Below, piece after piece: positions 30,237 to 39,458 of a stretch of 64,000 nucleotides of DNA. The stretch comes from Helicobacter sp. 11-8110 (GTDB lineage: Bacteria > Campylobacterota > Campylobacteria > Campylobacterales > Helicobacteraceae): positions 62,001-126,000 of the forward strand of contig NZ_NHYL01000003.1 of NCBI RefSeq assembly GCF_003288905.1. Reading direction: 5' to 3'. The translations under genes and the position numbers were made by a program. The stretch's first letter is position 1. Each line of letters starts with the position of its first letter. The notes below the pieces were generated by a model. The model saw only the letters and a program-made list of their open reading frames with translations, ran no database searches and was not told where the DNA came from.

Positions 30237-32810
30237 TCAATAAACTTTTGTCCTAATCTCTTCATTTTCTGCATAAAAAGTTACTTTACTGCCTTCTTTA
30301 ATCTCCCCTTGTAAAATCAAATCTGCTAATCTATCTTCTACTTCCTCATACAAAGCTCTCTTAAGCGGTCTTGCACCAAAGGTTGGATCAAAGCCAACTT
30401 TAGCAATAAATTCCTTAGCGCTTTGTTCTAATTCTATTTTAATGTCTCTCTCAGCTACTTTCTTTTGAATATTTTTAAAGAGAATATCTACAATATGTGT
30501 AATTTGCTCAATTCCCAAAGGATTAAAAATCACAATATCATCAAGTCTATTGAGAAACTCTGGCTTAAAATAAGCCTTAAGTGCTTCTTTAACTGCTTTT
30601 TCTTTAGAATCTTCATCTTTTAATTCCATAATTTGGTTACTTGCAATATTGCTTGTGAGAATAATAATGGTATTTCTAAAATCAATAGTTACACCCTTAT
30701 TATCTGTCAAACGACCATCATCAAGCACCTGCAAAAGCATATTAAACACATCAGGATGAGCTTTTTCAATCTCATCAAAAAGCACAACACTATAAGGCTT
30801 CCTACGCACCGCTTCTGTGAGTTGTCCGCCTTCTTCATAGCCAACATATCCTGGAGGCGCACCTACTAAGCGACTTGCCGCGTGTTTTTCCATATATTCA
30901 CTCATATCAATGCGAATAAGATTCTTCTCACTATCAAAAAGGAATCTCGCTAAAGTCTTAGCCGCTTCAGTCTTTCCAACCCCTGTTGGACCAAGGAATA
31001 AAAAGCTTCCAATAGGACGATTAAGCTCACTAAGCCCTGCTTTATTGCGTTTAATAGCTCTTGCAATAGCGTGAAGTGCTTTATCTTGTCCTACCACATC
31101 TTTTTTAAGTTCTTCTTCGATTCCTAAAATCTTATCTTTCTCATCTTGCAACATTTTCTTAATAGGGATTTGTGTCCATCGGCTAACAACAGCTGCAATT
31201 GATTCAGGCAAAACAGCATTTCTAAGTAGTGTTCCTGCTTCTTGCATCTTTTCCCATTTTTGATTTTGTTCTTCTAATGCCCTTTGAAGTTCAGGAATCT
31301 TACCATAATCAATCTCAGCAGCTTTATTAAAATCGCTATTACGCTTTGCCAAAGCACTTTCAGTTCGCAAAGAATCAATTTGCACCTTAATATTTGCAAT
31401 TTTATTAAACACTTGTTTTTCGTTTTCAAATTGCACTTCTAGGGCTTTTTTCTTTTCATTTTTATCGCTTAATTCTTTTTCAATTTCTTGAATCCTTGCA
31501 TTATTTTTCTCACTCTTTTCCATTAAAAGCGCTTCTTTCTCCACTTGCAATGATTCAATTTCTCGCTTAATTTTTGCAAGCTCGCTAGGTTCAGATTCTA
31601 TTTGCATTTTAAGCTCTGCTGCAGCTTCATCAATTAAATCAATCGCCTTATCTGGCAAGAATCTATCTGTAATATAACGATTAGAAAGCTTAGCGGCAGC
31701 TACTAAAGCACTATCAGTAATGGTTACATTGTGATGTGCTTCAAGCCTTTCTTTAATACCGCGTAAAATTTGCAATGCTTCATTCACACTAGGCTCATTA
31801 ACTGGAACAGGCTGGAATCTTCTCTGTAATGCCGCATCTTTTTCAAAATATTTACGATATTCCTTAAGTGTTGTTGCGCCAATGGTATGCAATTCACCTC
31901 TTGCAAGAGCGGGTTTTAGGATATTAGCTGCATCCATACTCCCCTCACTTGCACCCGCACCAACAATGGTATGAATCTCATCAATAAAAAGAATGATATT
32001 TTTTGCCTTAGTAACTTCATCAATAACTTTTTTTAGCCTATCCTCAAACTCTCCGCGATACTTTGCACCCGCAATGAGCGCACTCATATCAAGTGCAATT
32101 ACTTTTTTATTTTGCAAAGAAATAGGCACTTCTTTTTTAATAATTCTTTGTGCTAAACCCTCCACAACTGCAGTTTTTCCAACTCCTGGCTCACCTAGTA
32201 AAATGGGATTATTTTTTGTTTTTCTAATCAAAATTTGCATCATATGATTGATTTCTTCATCTCTACCAATTACAGGATCTAATTTTCCTTCTATTGCTTT
32301 TTGAGTTAAATCTATTCCGAATTTTTCTAACGCTTCAAGATTCTCATCGCCACTTTGTGAATTAATTTTTGTCCCGCCTCTTATTACTTCAAAGGTTTTT
32401 TTTAATTCATTCAAATCTAAATATTTAGCAAACAAATTTTTAGCTATCTCTGTATTGAGATTTGCCAAAATAAAAGTATCAATAGCAATATAAGAATCCC
32501 CATTTTTTGCCGCCAAGCCATCAGCTTGATTAAGCGCATCACTTAAATTTCGTGAGATTTTTAGATTCTCCTTATTTACTGATGAGCTTTTAGGAAGATT
32601 ATTTGCTAAACTTTTTGCCTCTAACTCAATGGCTGCTTTATCGATGTTTAATCGGTTTAAAGCTTGATTTAAAAGCGAATTAGTATTAGTTAGCATCGCC
32701 CAAAAAAGATGAATGGGCTCAATTTCTTGGTTTTGATTATGCAAAGCCAAAGAAGCACCTTGCTCTAATGTTTCTTGCATAGTATTGGTGAGTTTCTCTA
32801 AAATATTCAT
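30237..32810 (-). CDS. clpB: ClpB disaggregase
   Basis: An AAA+ chaperone that rescues aggregated protein with DnaK. The 857 residues show the Clp N-domain, the first ATPase with Walker A GEPGVGKT, and a coiled-coil middle domain (about 400-520). The second ATPase has GPTGVGKT and the sensor/arginine region [13 protein letters not shown]-like [12 protein letters not shown]. It has its own stress-type promoter. Confidence 0.97.
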   Translation of the reverse strand: MNILEKLTNTMQETLEQGASLALHNQNQEIEPIHLFWAMLTNTNSLLNQALNRLNIDKAAIELEAKSLANNLPKSSSVNKENLKISRNLSDALNQADGLAAKNGDSYIAIDTFILANLNTEIAKNLFAKYLDLNELKKTFEVIRGGTKINSQSGDENLEALEKFGIDLTQKAIEGKLDPVIGRDEEINHMMQILIRKTKNNPILLGEPGVGKTAVVEGLAQRIIKKEVPISLQNKKVIALDMSALIAGAKYRGEFEDRLKKVIDEVTKAKNIILFIDEIHTIVGAGASEGSMDAANILKPALARGELHTIGATTLKEYRKYFEKDAALQRRFQPVPVNEPSVNEALQILRGIKERLEAHHNVTITDSALVAAAKLSNRYITDRFLPDKAIDLIDEAAAELKMQIESEPSELAKIKREIESLQVEKEALLMEKSEKNNARIQEIEKELSDKNEKKKALEVQFENEKQVFNKIANIKVQIDSLRTESALAKRNSDFNKAAEIDYGKIPELQRALEEQNQKWEKMQEAGTLLRNAVLPESIAAVVSRWTQIPIKKMLQDEKDKILGIEEELKKDVVGQDKALHAIARAIKRNKAGLSELNRPIGSFLFLGPTGVGKTEAAKTLARFLFDSEKNLIRIDMSEYMEKHAASRLVGAPPGYVGYEEGGQLTEAVRRKPYSVVLFDEIEKAHPDVFNMLLQVLDDGRLTDNKGVTIDFRNTIIILTSNIASNQIMELKDEDSKEKAVKEALKAYFKPEFLNRLDDIVIFNPLGIEQITHIVDILFKNIQKKVAERDIKIELEQSAKEFIAKVGFDPTFGARPLKRALYEEVEDRLADLILQGEIKEGSKVTFYAENEEIRTKVY

Positions 32811-32839
32811 TGAAATCTCCTAAAATTTATTTTGTTGGC

Positions 32840-32868
32840 ATTATATAACTTTAGTCAATTATTGTCAA
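32840..32868 (-). promoter_or_regulatory. clpB sigma-70-type promoter
   Basis: On the minus strand, TTGACA (32863-32868) and TATAAT (32840-32845) are both perfect and 17 bases apart. The -10 box lies about 30 bases before the clpB start. A consensus -35 is rare in this lineage, so this is a strong promoter that probably needs repression. Confidence 0.75.
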
Positions 32869-32869
32869 G
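32849..32869 (-). promoter_or_regulatory. HAIR-like HspR operator over the clpB promoter
   Basis: On the minus strand the sequence is CTTGACA, 7 bases, ACTAAAG, against the HspR consensus CTTGAGT-N7-ACTCAAG: 11 of 14 positions agree with the spacing kept. It lies between the -35 and -10 boxes. HspR controls clpB in related bacteria. No hspR gene is in the window. Confidence 0.5.
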
Positions 32870-32983
32870 TTTTATAATAATAAAATACTAAAAGTTAAAA
32901 TATTACAAAGAAAGTATTGATTGCGCAATCCTTAAATTTTATCCGCTATAATTCCTTAAAAAATTCATTTTCAAAGGTTTTTT

Positions 32984-33487
32984 ATGCGCATTGTTATTTA
33001 TCTAGCAGGAGGCTGTTTTTGGGGGATTCAAGGATATTTTGATTTACTAAAAGGTGTGGTTAGCTCTCAAGTAGGCTATGCAAACTCCAAGATAGAAAAT
33101 CCTAGCTATGAGCTTGTATGCAGTGGAATCACAGGCGCAGTAGAAGTAGTGAAAATAACTTATGAAGATGAAGTTTTATCACTTAATGAGATTTTGCAGA
33201 GATTTTTTGACATTATCAATCCTTTTGCCCTAAATTATCAAGGCAATGATTTTGGAACACAATACCGCAGTGGAATCTATGCTAAAGATTCTAAAATATT
33301 AGAAAAAGTGCGATCATTTATCCAAAATCTACAAAAAAACTTTTCACAAGAGATTGTAACAGAAGTTATGGAATTAAAAAATTTCTATCCTGCTGAATCA
33401 TACCATCAAAAATATCTTGCAAAAAATCCTAATGGCTATTGCCATATTGATTTAAGCAAGGCATTACAAGATAATTATATCCCTTGA
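32984..33487 (+). CDS. msrA: Peptide methionine-S-sulfoxide reductase A
   Basis: Reduces the S-epimer of methionine sulfoxide in proteins. The catalytic cysteine is C11 in GGCFWG, with GYANSKIENPSYE and GTQYRSGIY also visible. A resolving-type cysteine lies near the C-terminus in NGYCHIDL. At 167 residues it is MsrA alone; H. pylori instead has a fused MsrA-MsrB. It is transcribed divergently from clpB, with TATAAT near 32949. Confidence 0.93.
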   Translation: MRIVIYLAGGCFWGIQGYFDLLKGVVSSQVGYANSKIENPSYELVCSGITGAVEVVKITYEDEVLSLNEILQRFFDIINPFALNYQGNDFGTQYRSGIYAKDSKILEKVRSFIQNLQKNFSQEIVTEVMELKNFYPAESYHQKYLAKNPNGYCHIDLSKALQDNYIP

Positions 33488-33598
33488 ATTTCAAAGAAAA
33501 TCGCTTTATCAAGAACATTATAATTCAACAAAATTCTCAAGAATAGCTTAACATTTTTAGTGTAGAATCTTCTCGCAAACATAAAAAGGGAATTTAAA

Positions 33599-33958
33599 AT
33601 GCGTTTTTTATTGGTTTTTATTTGTTTTTTTGGCGTGAATCTTTTAGGAAAAAATATAGAAGAAGGCTTAAAATATTTAGAGATTCCAAACTCTAAAAGA
33701 CAAATTTTAAAAGAAGCTATACGAGAGCTCTATAAACAAAGGCAAAATTACCACAGCAATGATGTGATTTTAGAATATAAAATTCTAAAAGAAATCGCAA
33801 ATAAGGGCTATGGCGAAGTTAATTTTATAGAATATAAACAAATGCTAGAAAAAAATAACCAAAATTACGCAGAAGCAAAAATTAATTTTTATAGAACTAT
33901 TGGACAGATTCTAGGCAAAGAAGAAATCACTTCCTTAATGGAATTTATAAGGGAATAG
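33599..33958 (+). CDS. Small exported helical protein, CpxP/Spy-like
   Basis: A 119-residue protein with a signal peptide (about 1-17, ending NLLG). The rest is predicted helical: SKRQILKEAIRELYKQRQN, then FIEYKQMLEKNNQNYAEAKINFYRTIGQIL, then KEEITSLMEFI. The helix-hairpin layout and the final 'threonine/isoleucine then EE...F' element recall the LTXXQ repeats of CpxP and Spy, but there is no strong motif, so this is an inference. It lies 2 bases before a response regulator, where CpxP-type partners often lie. Confidence 0.55.
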   Translation: MRFLLVFICFFGVNLLGKNIEEGLKYLEIPNSKRQILKEAIRELYKQRQNYHSNDVILEYKILKEIANKGYGEVNFIEYKQMLEKNNQNYAEAKINFYRTIGQILGKEEITSLMEFIRE

Positions 33959-33960
33959 CG

Positions 33961-34629
33961 ATGTATCAAATTTTAATCGTTGAAGATGATTTGGATATGC
34001 AAAAATTACTAGTTGATTACCTAAAAAAAAGCGGTATGGAAGCAGTGGCAACGCATAGCCCAAATGAAGCTCTAGAAATGCTAAAATCAAAAAGGAATTT
34101 TGATTTAGCAGTGCTTGATATTATGTTGCCTGAAATGGATGGATTGGAGCTCTGCAAGAAGATAAGAGAAATTAGCGATTTGCCTATTATTATGTCTTCT
34201 GCAAGAGGAGATATTGGCAGCAAAATTTTAGGCTTTGAGAGAGGTGCTGATGATTATCTTGCAAAATCTTATGAGCCCATAGAACTAGTCGCAAGAATCA
34301 ATGCCTTATTAAAACGATACTCTGCTAATCAAGTGATACATTATGAAGACCTAGAGATTGATAATAATAAGCACAAAGTTACTTTAGATGGATATTCTAT
34401 TGATCTTACTCCAGCAGAATTTGAAATTTTAAATCTCCTAATTTCCAACAAAGGCAAACCTTATTCACGAGAATCACTCTCTCAAGCCATCTCAAGTATC
34501 GCCCCTGATTCCTCACTAAGAAGCATTGACACACACATTAGAAATCTACGCGCAAAACTCGGAGATGATGCAAAAGAACCCAAATACATACAATCTGTTT
34601 GGGGAATAGGATATAAATTCTGTGATTAA
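33961..34629 (+). CDS. OmpR-family response regulator
   Basis: A 222-residue receiver plus winged-helix DNA-binding protein. The acidic pocket is EDD at 8-10 and the phospho-acceptor D53. The conserved lysine is K102, but the usual following proline is serine (AKSYEP). The C-terminal domain (about 125-222) contains LTPAEFEILNLLI and the winged-helix end SVWGIGYKF. It is cotranscribed with the upstream exported protein and overlaps its sensor kinase by 8 bases. The orthologue in better-known species is unclear. Confidence 0.88.
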   Translation: MYQILIVEDDLDMQKLLVDYLKKSGMEAVATHSPNEALEMLKSKRNFDLAVLDIMLPEMDGLELCKKIREISDLPIIMSSARGDIGSKILGFERGADDYLAKSYEPIELVARINALLKRYSANQVIHYEDLEIDNNKHKVTLDGYSIDLTPAEFEILNLLISNKGKPYSRESLSQAISSIAPDSSLRSIDTHIRNLRAKLGDDAKEPKYIQSVWGIGYKFCD

Positions 34630-35860
34630 AAAATGGCTTTATCCATCCTTATTTGTCCAAATTTATCTGCTTTTTTTTATTTCTATTGTTATTAGTGTTA
34701 TTATCACTTATTCTCTAAACATTGCTAATTTACGCCAAAATGAAGAAAAAATCATCTCCCAAACAACCTTTTTAGCGCAACAATCTATGTTAGAACTCAT
34801 TAATGGAAATATTCGCAGAATCCATACTCTTATTAAAAGCTATGATTTTGTGCGCATAGACAAAATCCCCCAAGAATCAACTATTATCTACAAAAGTAGC
34901 GACACTCTAGCTAAAATGCAAGTTTTTAAATTTCATCAAAATTACGGCTTTGGATTAGAATATCTAGGAGAATCTTACATAGCACAAAAAGATTTCAAAG
35001 AACAGCTTTCTATTAATAATAATCCCATTCTTTGGATTCTTTTAGATTTTCTAGTCCTGCTTCTTACTTTTGCAATTATCTTAGCTATTTTGCACCCTAT
35101 GAAAGTTTTGAGAAATTCTTTAGAGGAATTCACCAAAGGTAATTACAAAGTCCGTATTAAAATACCAAAAGAACCCGAACAAGCACTGCTTGCACGCAGT
35201 TTCAATGAAATGGCAACAAAAATTTCTAAACTCATGGAGATAAGAGAATTTATCTTACGCAATATCGGGCACGAGCTAAAAACACCAATCTCTAAAGCAA
35301 AACTAGCGCTAGAATTTATCCCGCCAAGCCCTAATAAAGAAATTTTAAACAAAGCAATCCAAAATCTAGATACTCTAACAAGCCAAATTCTAACTTTTGA
35401 AAAAGTGCAAGAAGGCAGGGATTTGTTGGAGTTTAAAGAATTTTTTGTTGAATCGCTAGTCTTAGAGACGCTAAGCCATATGTTTATAAGCGAAGATGAA
35501 GTGGCAGTCAAAATCAGCGAAAATTTTAAAATTCATGGAGACTTAAATTTTCTCTCCATTGCCCTAAAAAATCTTATCGAAAATGCCAAAAAATACAAAA
35601 GTGGTGGAAAAATAGAGATTTTTACCCAAAAGCAAGATAATTGCTTCTGTCTTGGAGTAAGTAATGAGGGAGAGAAATTGCAAAGAGAAATTTGGGAATA
35701 TTTTGAACCTTTTTATCGTGATAAAAAACACGAACTTATCCAAGGACATGGTTTGGGACTTGGAATCATTAAAGGAATTTTAGAATTGCATCATCTGGAA
35801 TTAAAATATCAATACAAAAACAATCGTCATTATTTTATGATTTTATTTAAAGGAATATAA
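34622..35860 (+). CDS. Sensor histidine kinase
   Basis: A 412-residue membrane kinase. TM1 is at about 8-30, a periplasmic loop of about 105 residues follows, and TM2 is at about 136-158. A HAMP-like linker leads to the H-box GHELKTP with phospho-accepting H217. ATP-binding boxes are NLIENAKKY and GHGLGLGI. The start is a GTG inside the end of the regulator gene. The stop shares a base with the next gene's ATG. It is the partner of the adjacent OmpR-type regulator. Confidence 0.9.
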   Translation: MIKKWLYPSLFVQIYLLFFISIVISVIITYSLNIANLRQNEEKIISQTTFLAQQSMLELINGNIRRIHTLIKSYDFVRIDKIPQESTIIYKSSDTLAKMQVFKFHQNYGFGLEYLGESYIAQKDFKEQLSINNNPILWILLDFLVLLLTFAIILAILHPMKVLRNSLEEFTKGNYKVRIKIPKEPEQALLARSFNEMATKISKLMEIREFILRNIGHELKTPISKAKLALEFIPPSPNKEILNKAIQNLDTLTSQILTFEKVQEGRDLLEFKEFFVESLVLETLSHMFISEDEVAVKISENFKIHGDLNFLSIALKNLIENAKKYKSGGKIEIFTQKQDNCFCLGVSNEGEKLQREIWEYFEPFYRDKKHELIQGHGLGLGIIKGILELHHLELKYQYKNNRHYFMILFKGI

Positions 35861-36792
35861 TGCAAGAATTTATCGGAATTGACTTAGGAAGCAATTCTTT
35901 GCGTGGAATTAGAATGAATACTCATTATGAAGTGCTTGGCGAATATGAGGCAGTCGTAAGAAGTGCAGAGGGTTTAAGTGAGAGTGGAAAAATTTGCAAT
36001 GCGGCATTAGAGCGAATTATTCTTGGATTGCAAAATCTCAAAAAAGCTTTAAAAATTAAACCACAAGATAAAATCATTGCTCTCACAACACAGGCTATGC
36101 GCCAAGCAACAAACTCCCAAGAAGTCCTAGAAATTATCGCGCAAAAAACACAAATCACCTTTCAAATCATCAAAGGAGAAGAAGAAGCCTATATTACTTC
36201 TCTAGCGCCACAAAGATCAATCAAAAAACTCGCACAAATGAATCCAAAATATCAAAAAGACTGCTTTGTTATTGTGGATATGGGTGGGGCAAGTAGCGAG
36301 TTTATTTTTTGTGCGCAAAATGGAATCACAGCAAAAAGCTTTGAAATAGGAATTGTGCAATCTAAAGACAAATATAAAACTTTAGAAAATTTTATCTCCC
36401 ATAAAGACAAAATCACAGCGCCTATTATAGAGTTTATTAATAAGCAGCACAATAAACCCAAATTTTTAGTAGCTAATAGCGGAACACCCACGATGGTTTG
36501 CGCTCTCAAAATGGGTTTAAAATCCTATGATTCTAAAAAGGTTTTTGGAAAAGTGCTTAAGGTAGAAGATTTCAAAGAAGAATTGCGAAAGTTTGAAACT
36601 CTAAGCAATGAAGAAAAAGAAAATTTGGTAGGCATCTTAAAGGCTGATGTAGTACCTTTTGGCATTATGCTCTTTTTATTTTTTATGGAGATTCTAGGCT
36701 TTGAAGAATGCTTAATCATCGATGAAGGGGTGCGTGAGGGAGCTGCTATTTTAGGAATAGACAAAATTGACTTACGCCAAAAATTTCAATAA
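35860..36792 (+). CDS. Ppx/GppA-family phosphatase
   Basis: A 310-residue ASKHA-fold protein. The phosphate-binding loops are GIDLGSNSLRG and VDMGGASSEF. The catalytic glutamate region is IKGEEEAYIT. It has only the core domains, much shorter than E. coli Ppx/GppA (about 500). It may hydrolyse polyphosphate or pppGpp. Coupling to a two-component system through a TAATG overlap is unusual and suggests a link between envelope sensing and polyphosphate or the stringent response. Confidence 0.85.
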   Translation: MQEFIGIDLGSNSLRGIRMNTHYEVLGEYEAVVRSAEGLSESGKICNAALERIILGLQNLKKALKIKPQDKIIALTTQAMRQATNSQEVLEIIAQKTQITFQIIKGEEEAYITSLAPQRSIKKLAQMNPKYQKDCFVIVDMGGASSEFIFCAQNGITAKSFEIGIVQSKDKYKTLENFISHKDKITAPIIEFINKQHNKPKFLVANSGTPTMVCALKMGLKSYDSKKVFGKVLKVEDFKEELRKFETLSNEEKENLVGILKADVVPFGIMLFLFFMEILGFEECLIIDEGVREGAAILGIDKIDLRQKFQ

Positions 36793-36865
36793 ATCATAGA
36801 TTGATTTTTGGTAAAAAATAAGTTAGAATTTTTGAATATACTTACAATTTAGGATAATTAGTGAA

Positions 36866-37066
36866 ATGGGAAAGATTTATTTTTATTTTAAAAAGTTTTA
36901 TCAAAAATCAGATAAGTTTTTTCATTTATTGGTGGGAATGCCAAGCTACACCAAATACTTAGAGCATATGCAAAAAAATCATCCTGATAAAATACCTAAA
37001 ACCCAAAGAGAGTTTTTTAAAGAAGCCATGGAAGCCAAATATGGCGCAGGGCGCAATAAGTGCTGA
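36866..37066 (+). CDS. YbdD/YjiX-family small protein
   Basis: A 66-residue protein that matches YbdD: FFHLLVGMPSYTKYLEHM, NHPDKIPKTQREFFKEAM, and a C-terminal YGAGRNKC. The YbdD family is normally encoded directly after the peptide/pyruvate transporter CstA (BtsT type). Here no cstA is adjacent. It lies 73 bases after the Ppx gene. Confidence 0.82.
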   Translation: MGKIYFYFKKFYQKSDKFFHLLVGMPSYTKYLEHMQKNHPDKIPKTQREFFKEAMEAKYGAGRNKC

Positions 37067-37128
37067 TAACCCCAAAGCTATAAGTTTATAGATACAATTT
37101 TAGGGTTTAGGCTAACCTAAAACAAACT

Positions 37129-37155
37129 CCAAAACAACTCACTTAGCTGTTTTGG
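37129..37155 (-). terminator. Hairpin at the end of perR
   Basis: CCAAAACA and TGTTTTGG form an 8-bp stem across the perR stop codon, read on the minus strand, with an 11-base loop. A second dyad TTTAGG-CTAA-CCTAAA follows at about 37107-37120. Either could end transcription from both sides. Confidence 0.4.
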
Positions 37156-37553
37156 CAGTGCTCACAAATCCCAAGCAATACGATAGAAGTATCTTTGATT
37201 TTATAATGCATTTGGGTTTCACAATCTTTTTTAAGTTGCTGTATGGAGCTATCAAAATGTATATCCGTAATATCCCCACACTTCTCACATACCAAATGAA
37301 TATGAGGTTTTTTAATCAACTCATAGCGTTGCTTTTGATTAGGCAATTTAACCTCATCAATAATTTTTGCCTCCTGCATAGAAGTGAGATTCTTGTAAAT
37401 AGTGGCAAGAGAAATAGAAGGGTGAATCTCCCGAATATTTTCATAAATTTCTTCAATGCTAATATGCCCTCTTTTTTCTATCTCTTTAAGAATCGTGATT
37501 CTTTGAGGGGTAATTTTAAGATTATTTTGTTTTAAAAGTTGTTCTAACATCAC
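37143..37553 (-). CDS. perR: Fur-family regulator, PerR-like
   Basis: A 136-residue winged-helix metalloregulator. The DNA-binding part is ITPQRITILKEIEK and SLATIYKNL. Two CxxC zinc pairs are C89/C92 and C131/C134. Metal-site candidates are H30, H84 and H86. The key discriminating position after the first zinc pair is aspartate (D97 in DITDIHF), matching PerR (Asp104 in B. subtilis), where Fur has Glu. Helicobacter Fur has a longer N-terminal extension, missing here. PerR represses peroxide defence genes, and two PerR-box-like sequences lie just upstream. Confidence 0.78.
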   Translation of the reverse strand: MMLEQLLKQNNLKITPQRITILKEIEKRGHISIEEIYENIREIHPSISLATIYKNLTSMQEAKIIDEVKLPNQKQRYELIKKPHIHLVCEKCGDITDIHFDSSIQQLKKDCETQMHYKIKDTSIVLLGICEHCQNS

Positions 37554-37594
37554 TAAAGCCTCTCTTTAATCTAACAAAATCATTGTTGAATAGA

Positions 37595-37635
37595 ATTATT
37601 ATCATTTATAAAACTTTATCTTACAATAATTATTC
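37595..37635. promoter_or_regulatory. Two PerR-box-like sites upstream of perR
   Basis: TTACAATAATTATTC (37621-37635) matches the PerR consensus TTATAATNATTATAA at 11 of 14 informative positions. TTATTATCATTTATA (about 37597-37611) matches about 10. Both lie 40-80 bases upstream of perR, fitting autoregulation. The region is very AT-rich, so chance matches are likely enough to keep confidence low. The remaining gap up to ffh holds nothing else I can name. Confidence 0.4.
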
Positions 37636-37791
37636 TTAATTTTTCAATTTTATATCATAAATTTTTAACTTTTTTGCCCATTTAAATTTGAAATTCCTAA
37701 AATCTTAAATGGTTTTATTTGCTTTAAAGTTAATTTTTTATAGGATAACGGCAATTTTTTCTAAAAATTTAGGATACGATAAGGACAAAAA

Positions 37792-39132
37792 TTGTTTGGT
37801 GCTATTACAGAAAGTTTTCAAAATGCAATCAATAAAATTCGTTTTCAAGATGATGAAAAAGCCTTAAAACGAGCAATTGATGAATTGAAAAAAACACTTT
37901 TAAAATCCGATGTCCATTACAAAGTCTTAAAACACTTACTAGAAGAAGTTGAGCAAAAAACAAAATTAGCAGGAATCGGAAAAGAAAGCTTTCTGAATGC
38001 ACTCAAAGAATCACTCAATCATATCCTAACTGCGCCAGGAAACTATGGTTTTATCTTTGCTTCAAAGCCACCTACCATTGTTTTGATGGCAGGATTACAA
38101 GGAAGTGGTAAAACAACAACAACAGCAAAATTAGCTAATTATCTCAAAACCAAGCAAAAAAAGGTTTTATTAGCCGCTTGCGATTTACAAAGACTAGCTG
38201 CGGTGGAGCAATTAAGACAATTAAGCAATCAAGTGGAAGTTGATTTTTTCTATGAAGAAAATAAAACTCCCATTGAAATCGCTAAAGCTGCCAAAGAAAG
38301 AGCCATAGCGGGTCTTTATGATGTTTTATTGGTTGATAGCGCGGGAAGACTAGCTATTGATGAAGCTTTAATGCAAGAATTACAAGCTATTAAAGAAACG
38401 ATTAATCCTAATGAAATTTTCTATGTAGTTGATAGCTTAAGTGGGCAAGATGGGGTAAAAAGCGCTGCAACATTCCACGAAAAAATGGGTTTAAGCGGTG
38501 TAATTTTAAGCAAATTTGATGGGGATAGCAAAGGAGGAATTGCGCTCTCAATAGCCCAACAGCTTGGAATCCCGCTTCGCTTTATTGGTGTGGGCGAGAA
38601 AATACCTGATTTAGAAGTCTTTATCCCTGAACGCATTGTTAGCAGACTTATGGGAGCTGGGGATATTCACTCTCTTGCAGAAAAAACCGCAGCTATCATT
38701 AGCGAAAAAGAAGCAAAAGATATTTCCAAAAAAATCAAAAAGGGGAAATTTACCTTTAATGACTTTTTAGCTCAAATGGACAACATCAAAAAAATCGGCT
38801 CTATGCAGTCCATACTTTCAATGATTCCTGGACTTTCAAATATGGCAAGCTCACTTAAGGACATTGATTTAGATAATTCCAAAGAAATCAAGCAAATAAG
38901 GGCAATGGTTAATTCTATGACACCCAAAGAAAGAGAAAATCCTGATTTGCTCAATGGTAGCAGAAAAAAACGAATTGCATTAGGAGCTGGAGTGGATGTA
39001 AGCGATCTCAATCGATTTTTAAAGCAGTTTGAAAATGCAGCCAAAATGGCAAAGAAATTCTCCGGAAAAGGTGGAATGAATGACCTTATGGCATTGATGA
39101 AAGATGCAAGGATGGGCAATCTTAGACGATGA
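37792..39132 (+). CDS. ffh: Signal recognition particle protein Ffh
   Basis: The SRP GTPase that targets nascent membrane proteins. The 446 residues carry the N-domain, the G-domain P-loop GLQGSGKTTTTAK, DSAGR and KFDGDSKGG. The methionine-rich M-domain binds 4.5S RNA (from about 325). The start is a TTG preceded by AAGGA. It heads the conserved ffh-rpsP-khpA-rimM-trmD-rplS order. I found no 4.5S RNA gene in the window. Confidence 0.96.
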   Translation: MFGAITESFQNAINKIRFQDDEKALKRAIDELKKTLLKSDVHYKVLKHLLEEVEQKTKLAGIGKESFLNALKESLNHILTAPGNYGFIFASKPPTIVLMAGLQGSGKTTTTAKLANYLKTKQKKVLLAACDLQRLAAVEQLRQLSNQVEVDFFYEENKTPIEIAKAAKERAIAGLYDVLLVDSAGRLAIDEALMQELQAIKETINPNEIFYVVDSLSGQDGVKSAATFHEKMGLSGVILSKFDGDSKGGIALSIAQQLGIPLRFIGVGEKIPDLEVFIPERIVSRLMGAGDIHSLAEKTAAIISEKEAKDISKKIKKGKFTFNDFLAQMDNIKKIGSMQSILSMIPGLSNMASSLKDIDLDNSKEIKQIRAMVNSMTPKERENPDLLNGSRKKRIALGAGVDVSDLNRFLKQFENAAKMAKKFSGKGGMNDLMALMKDARMGNLRR

Positions 39133-39147
39133 CTAAGCTTGTCTAAT

Positions 39148-39188
39148 AAATCTGTCTAAAAGGGAGTTTCTCCCTTTTAGACAGATTT
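39148..39188 (+). terminator. Perfect 19-bp hairpin between ffh and rpsP
   Basis: Arms at 39148-39166 and 39170-39188 are perfect complements with a 3-base loop; the central part is AAAAGGGAG / CTCCCTTTT. The 3' arm also takes part in a second dyad, ACAGA-6-TCTGT (39181-39196), so the two structures exclude each other. There is no U-tract directly after. It could be a terminator, a processing site or an attenuator for the ribosomal genes. Confidence 0.65.
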
Positions 39189-39230
39189 ATATCTGTAAAA
39201 TAAGATTTATTTTATTTAAGGAGTTTGCTT

Positions 39231-39458
39231 ATGGCAACAGTTATTCGCCTAACTAAAATGGGACGCAAGAAAAAACCATTCTATCGAATTGTAGTAACAG
39301 ATAGTAGAAAAAAAAGAGATGGGGGTTGGATTGAATCAATTGGATATTATAATCCGCTAACAGAACCTTCCACGGTTAAATTTGATGCAGAACGCTTAAA
39401 ATACTGGGTTAGCGTTGGAGCTAAAATGAGCGAGAGAGTGCAGGCAATCACAAAATAA
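39231..39458 (+). CDS. rpsP: 30S ribosomal protein S16
   Basis: A 75-residue protein beginning [22 protein letters not shown], the S16 signature. I use the ATG at 39231, which has AAGGAG 7 bases before it, and not the in-frame start two codons upstream. Its stop shares a base with the khpA ATG. Confidence 0.97.
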   Translation: MATVIRLTKMGRKKKPFYRIVVTDSRKKRDGGWIESIGYYNPLTEPSTVKFDAERLKYWVSVGAKMSERVQAITK

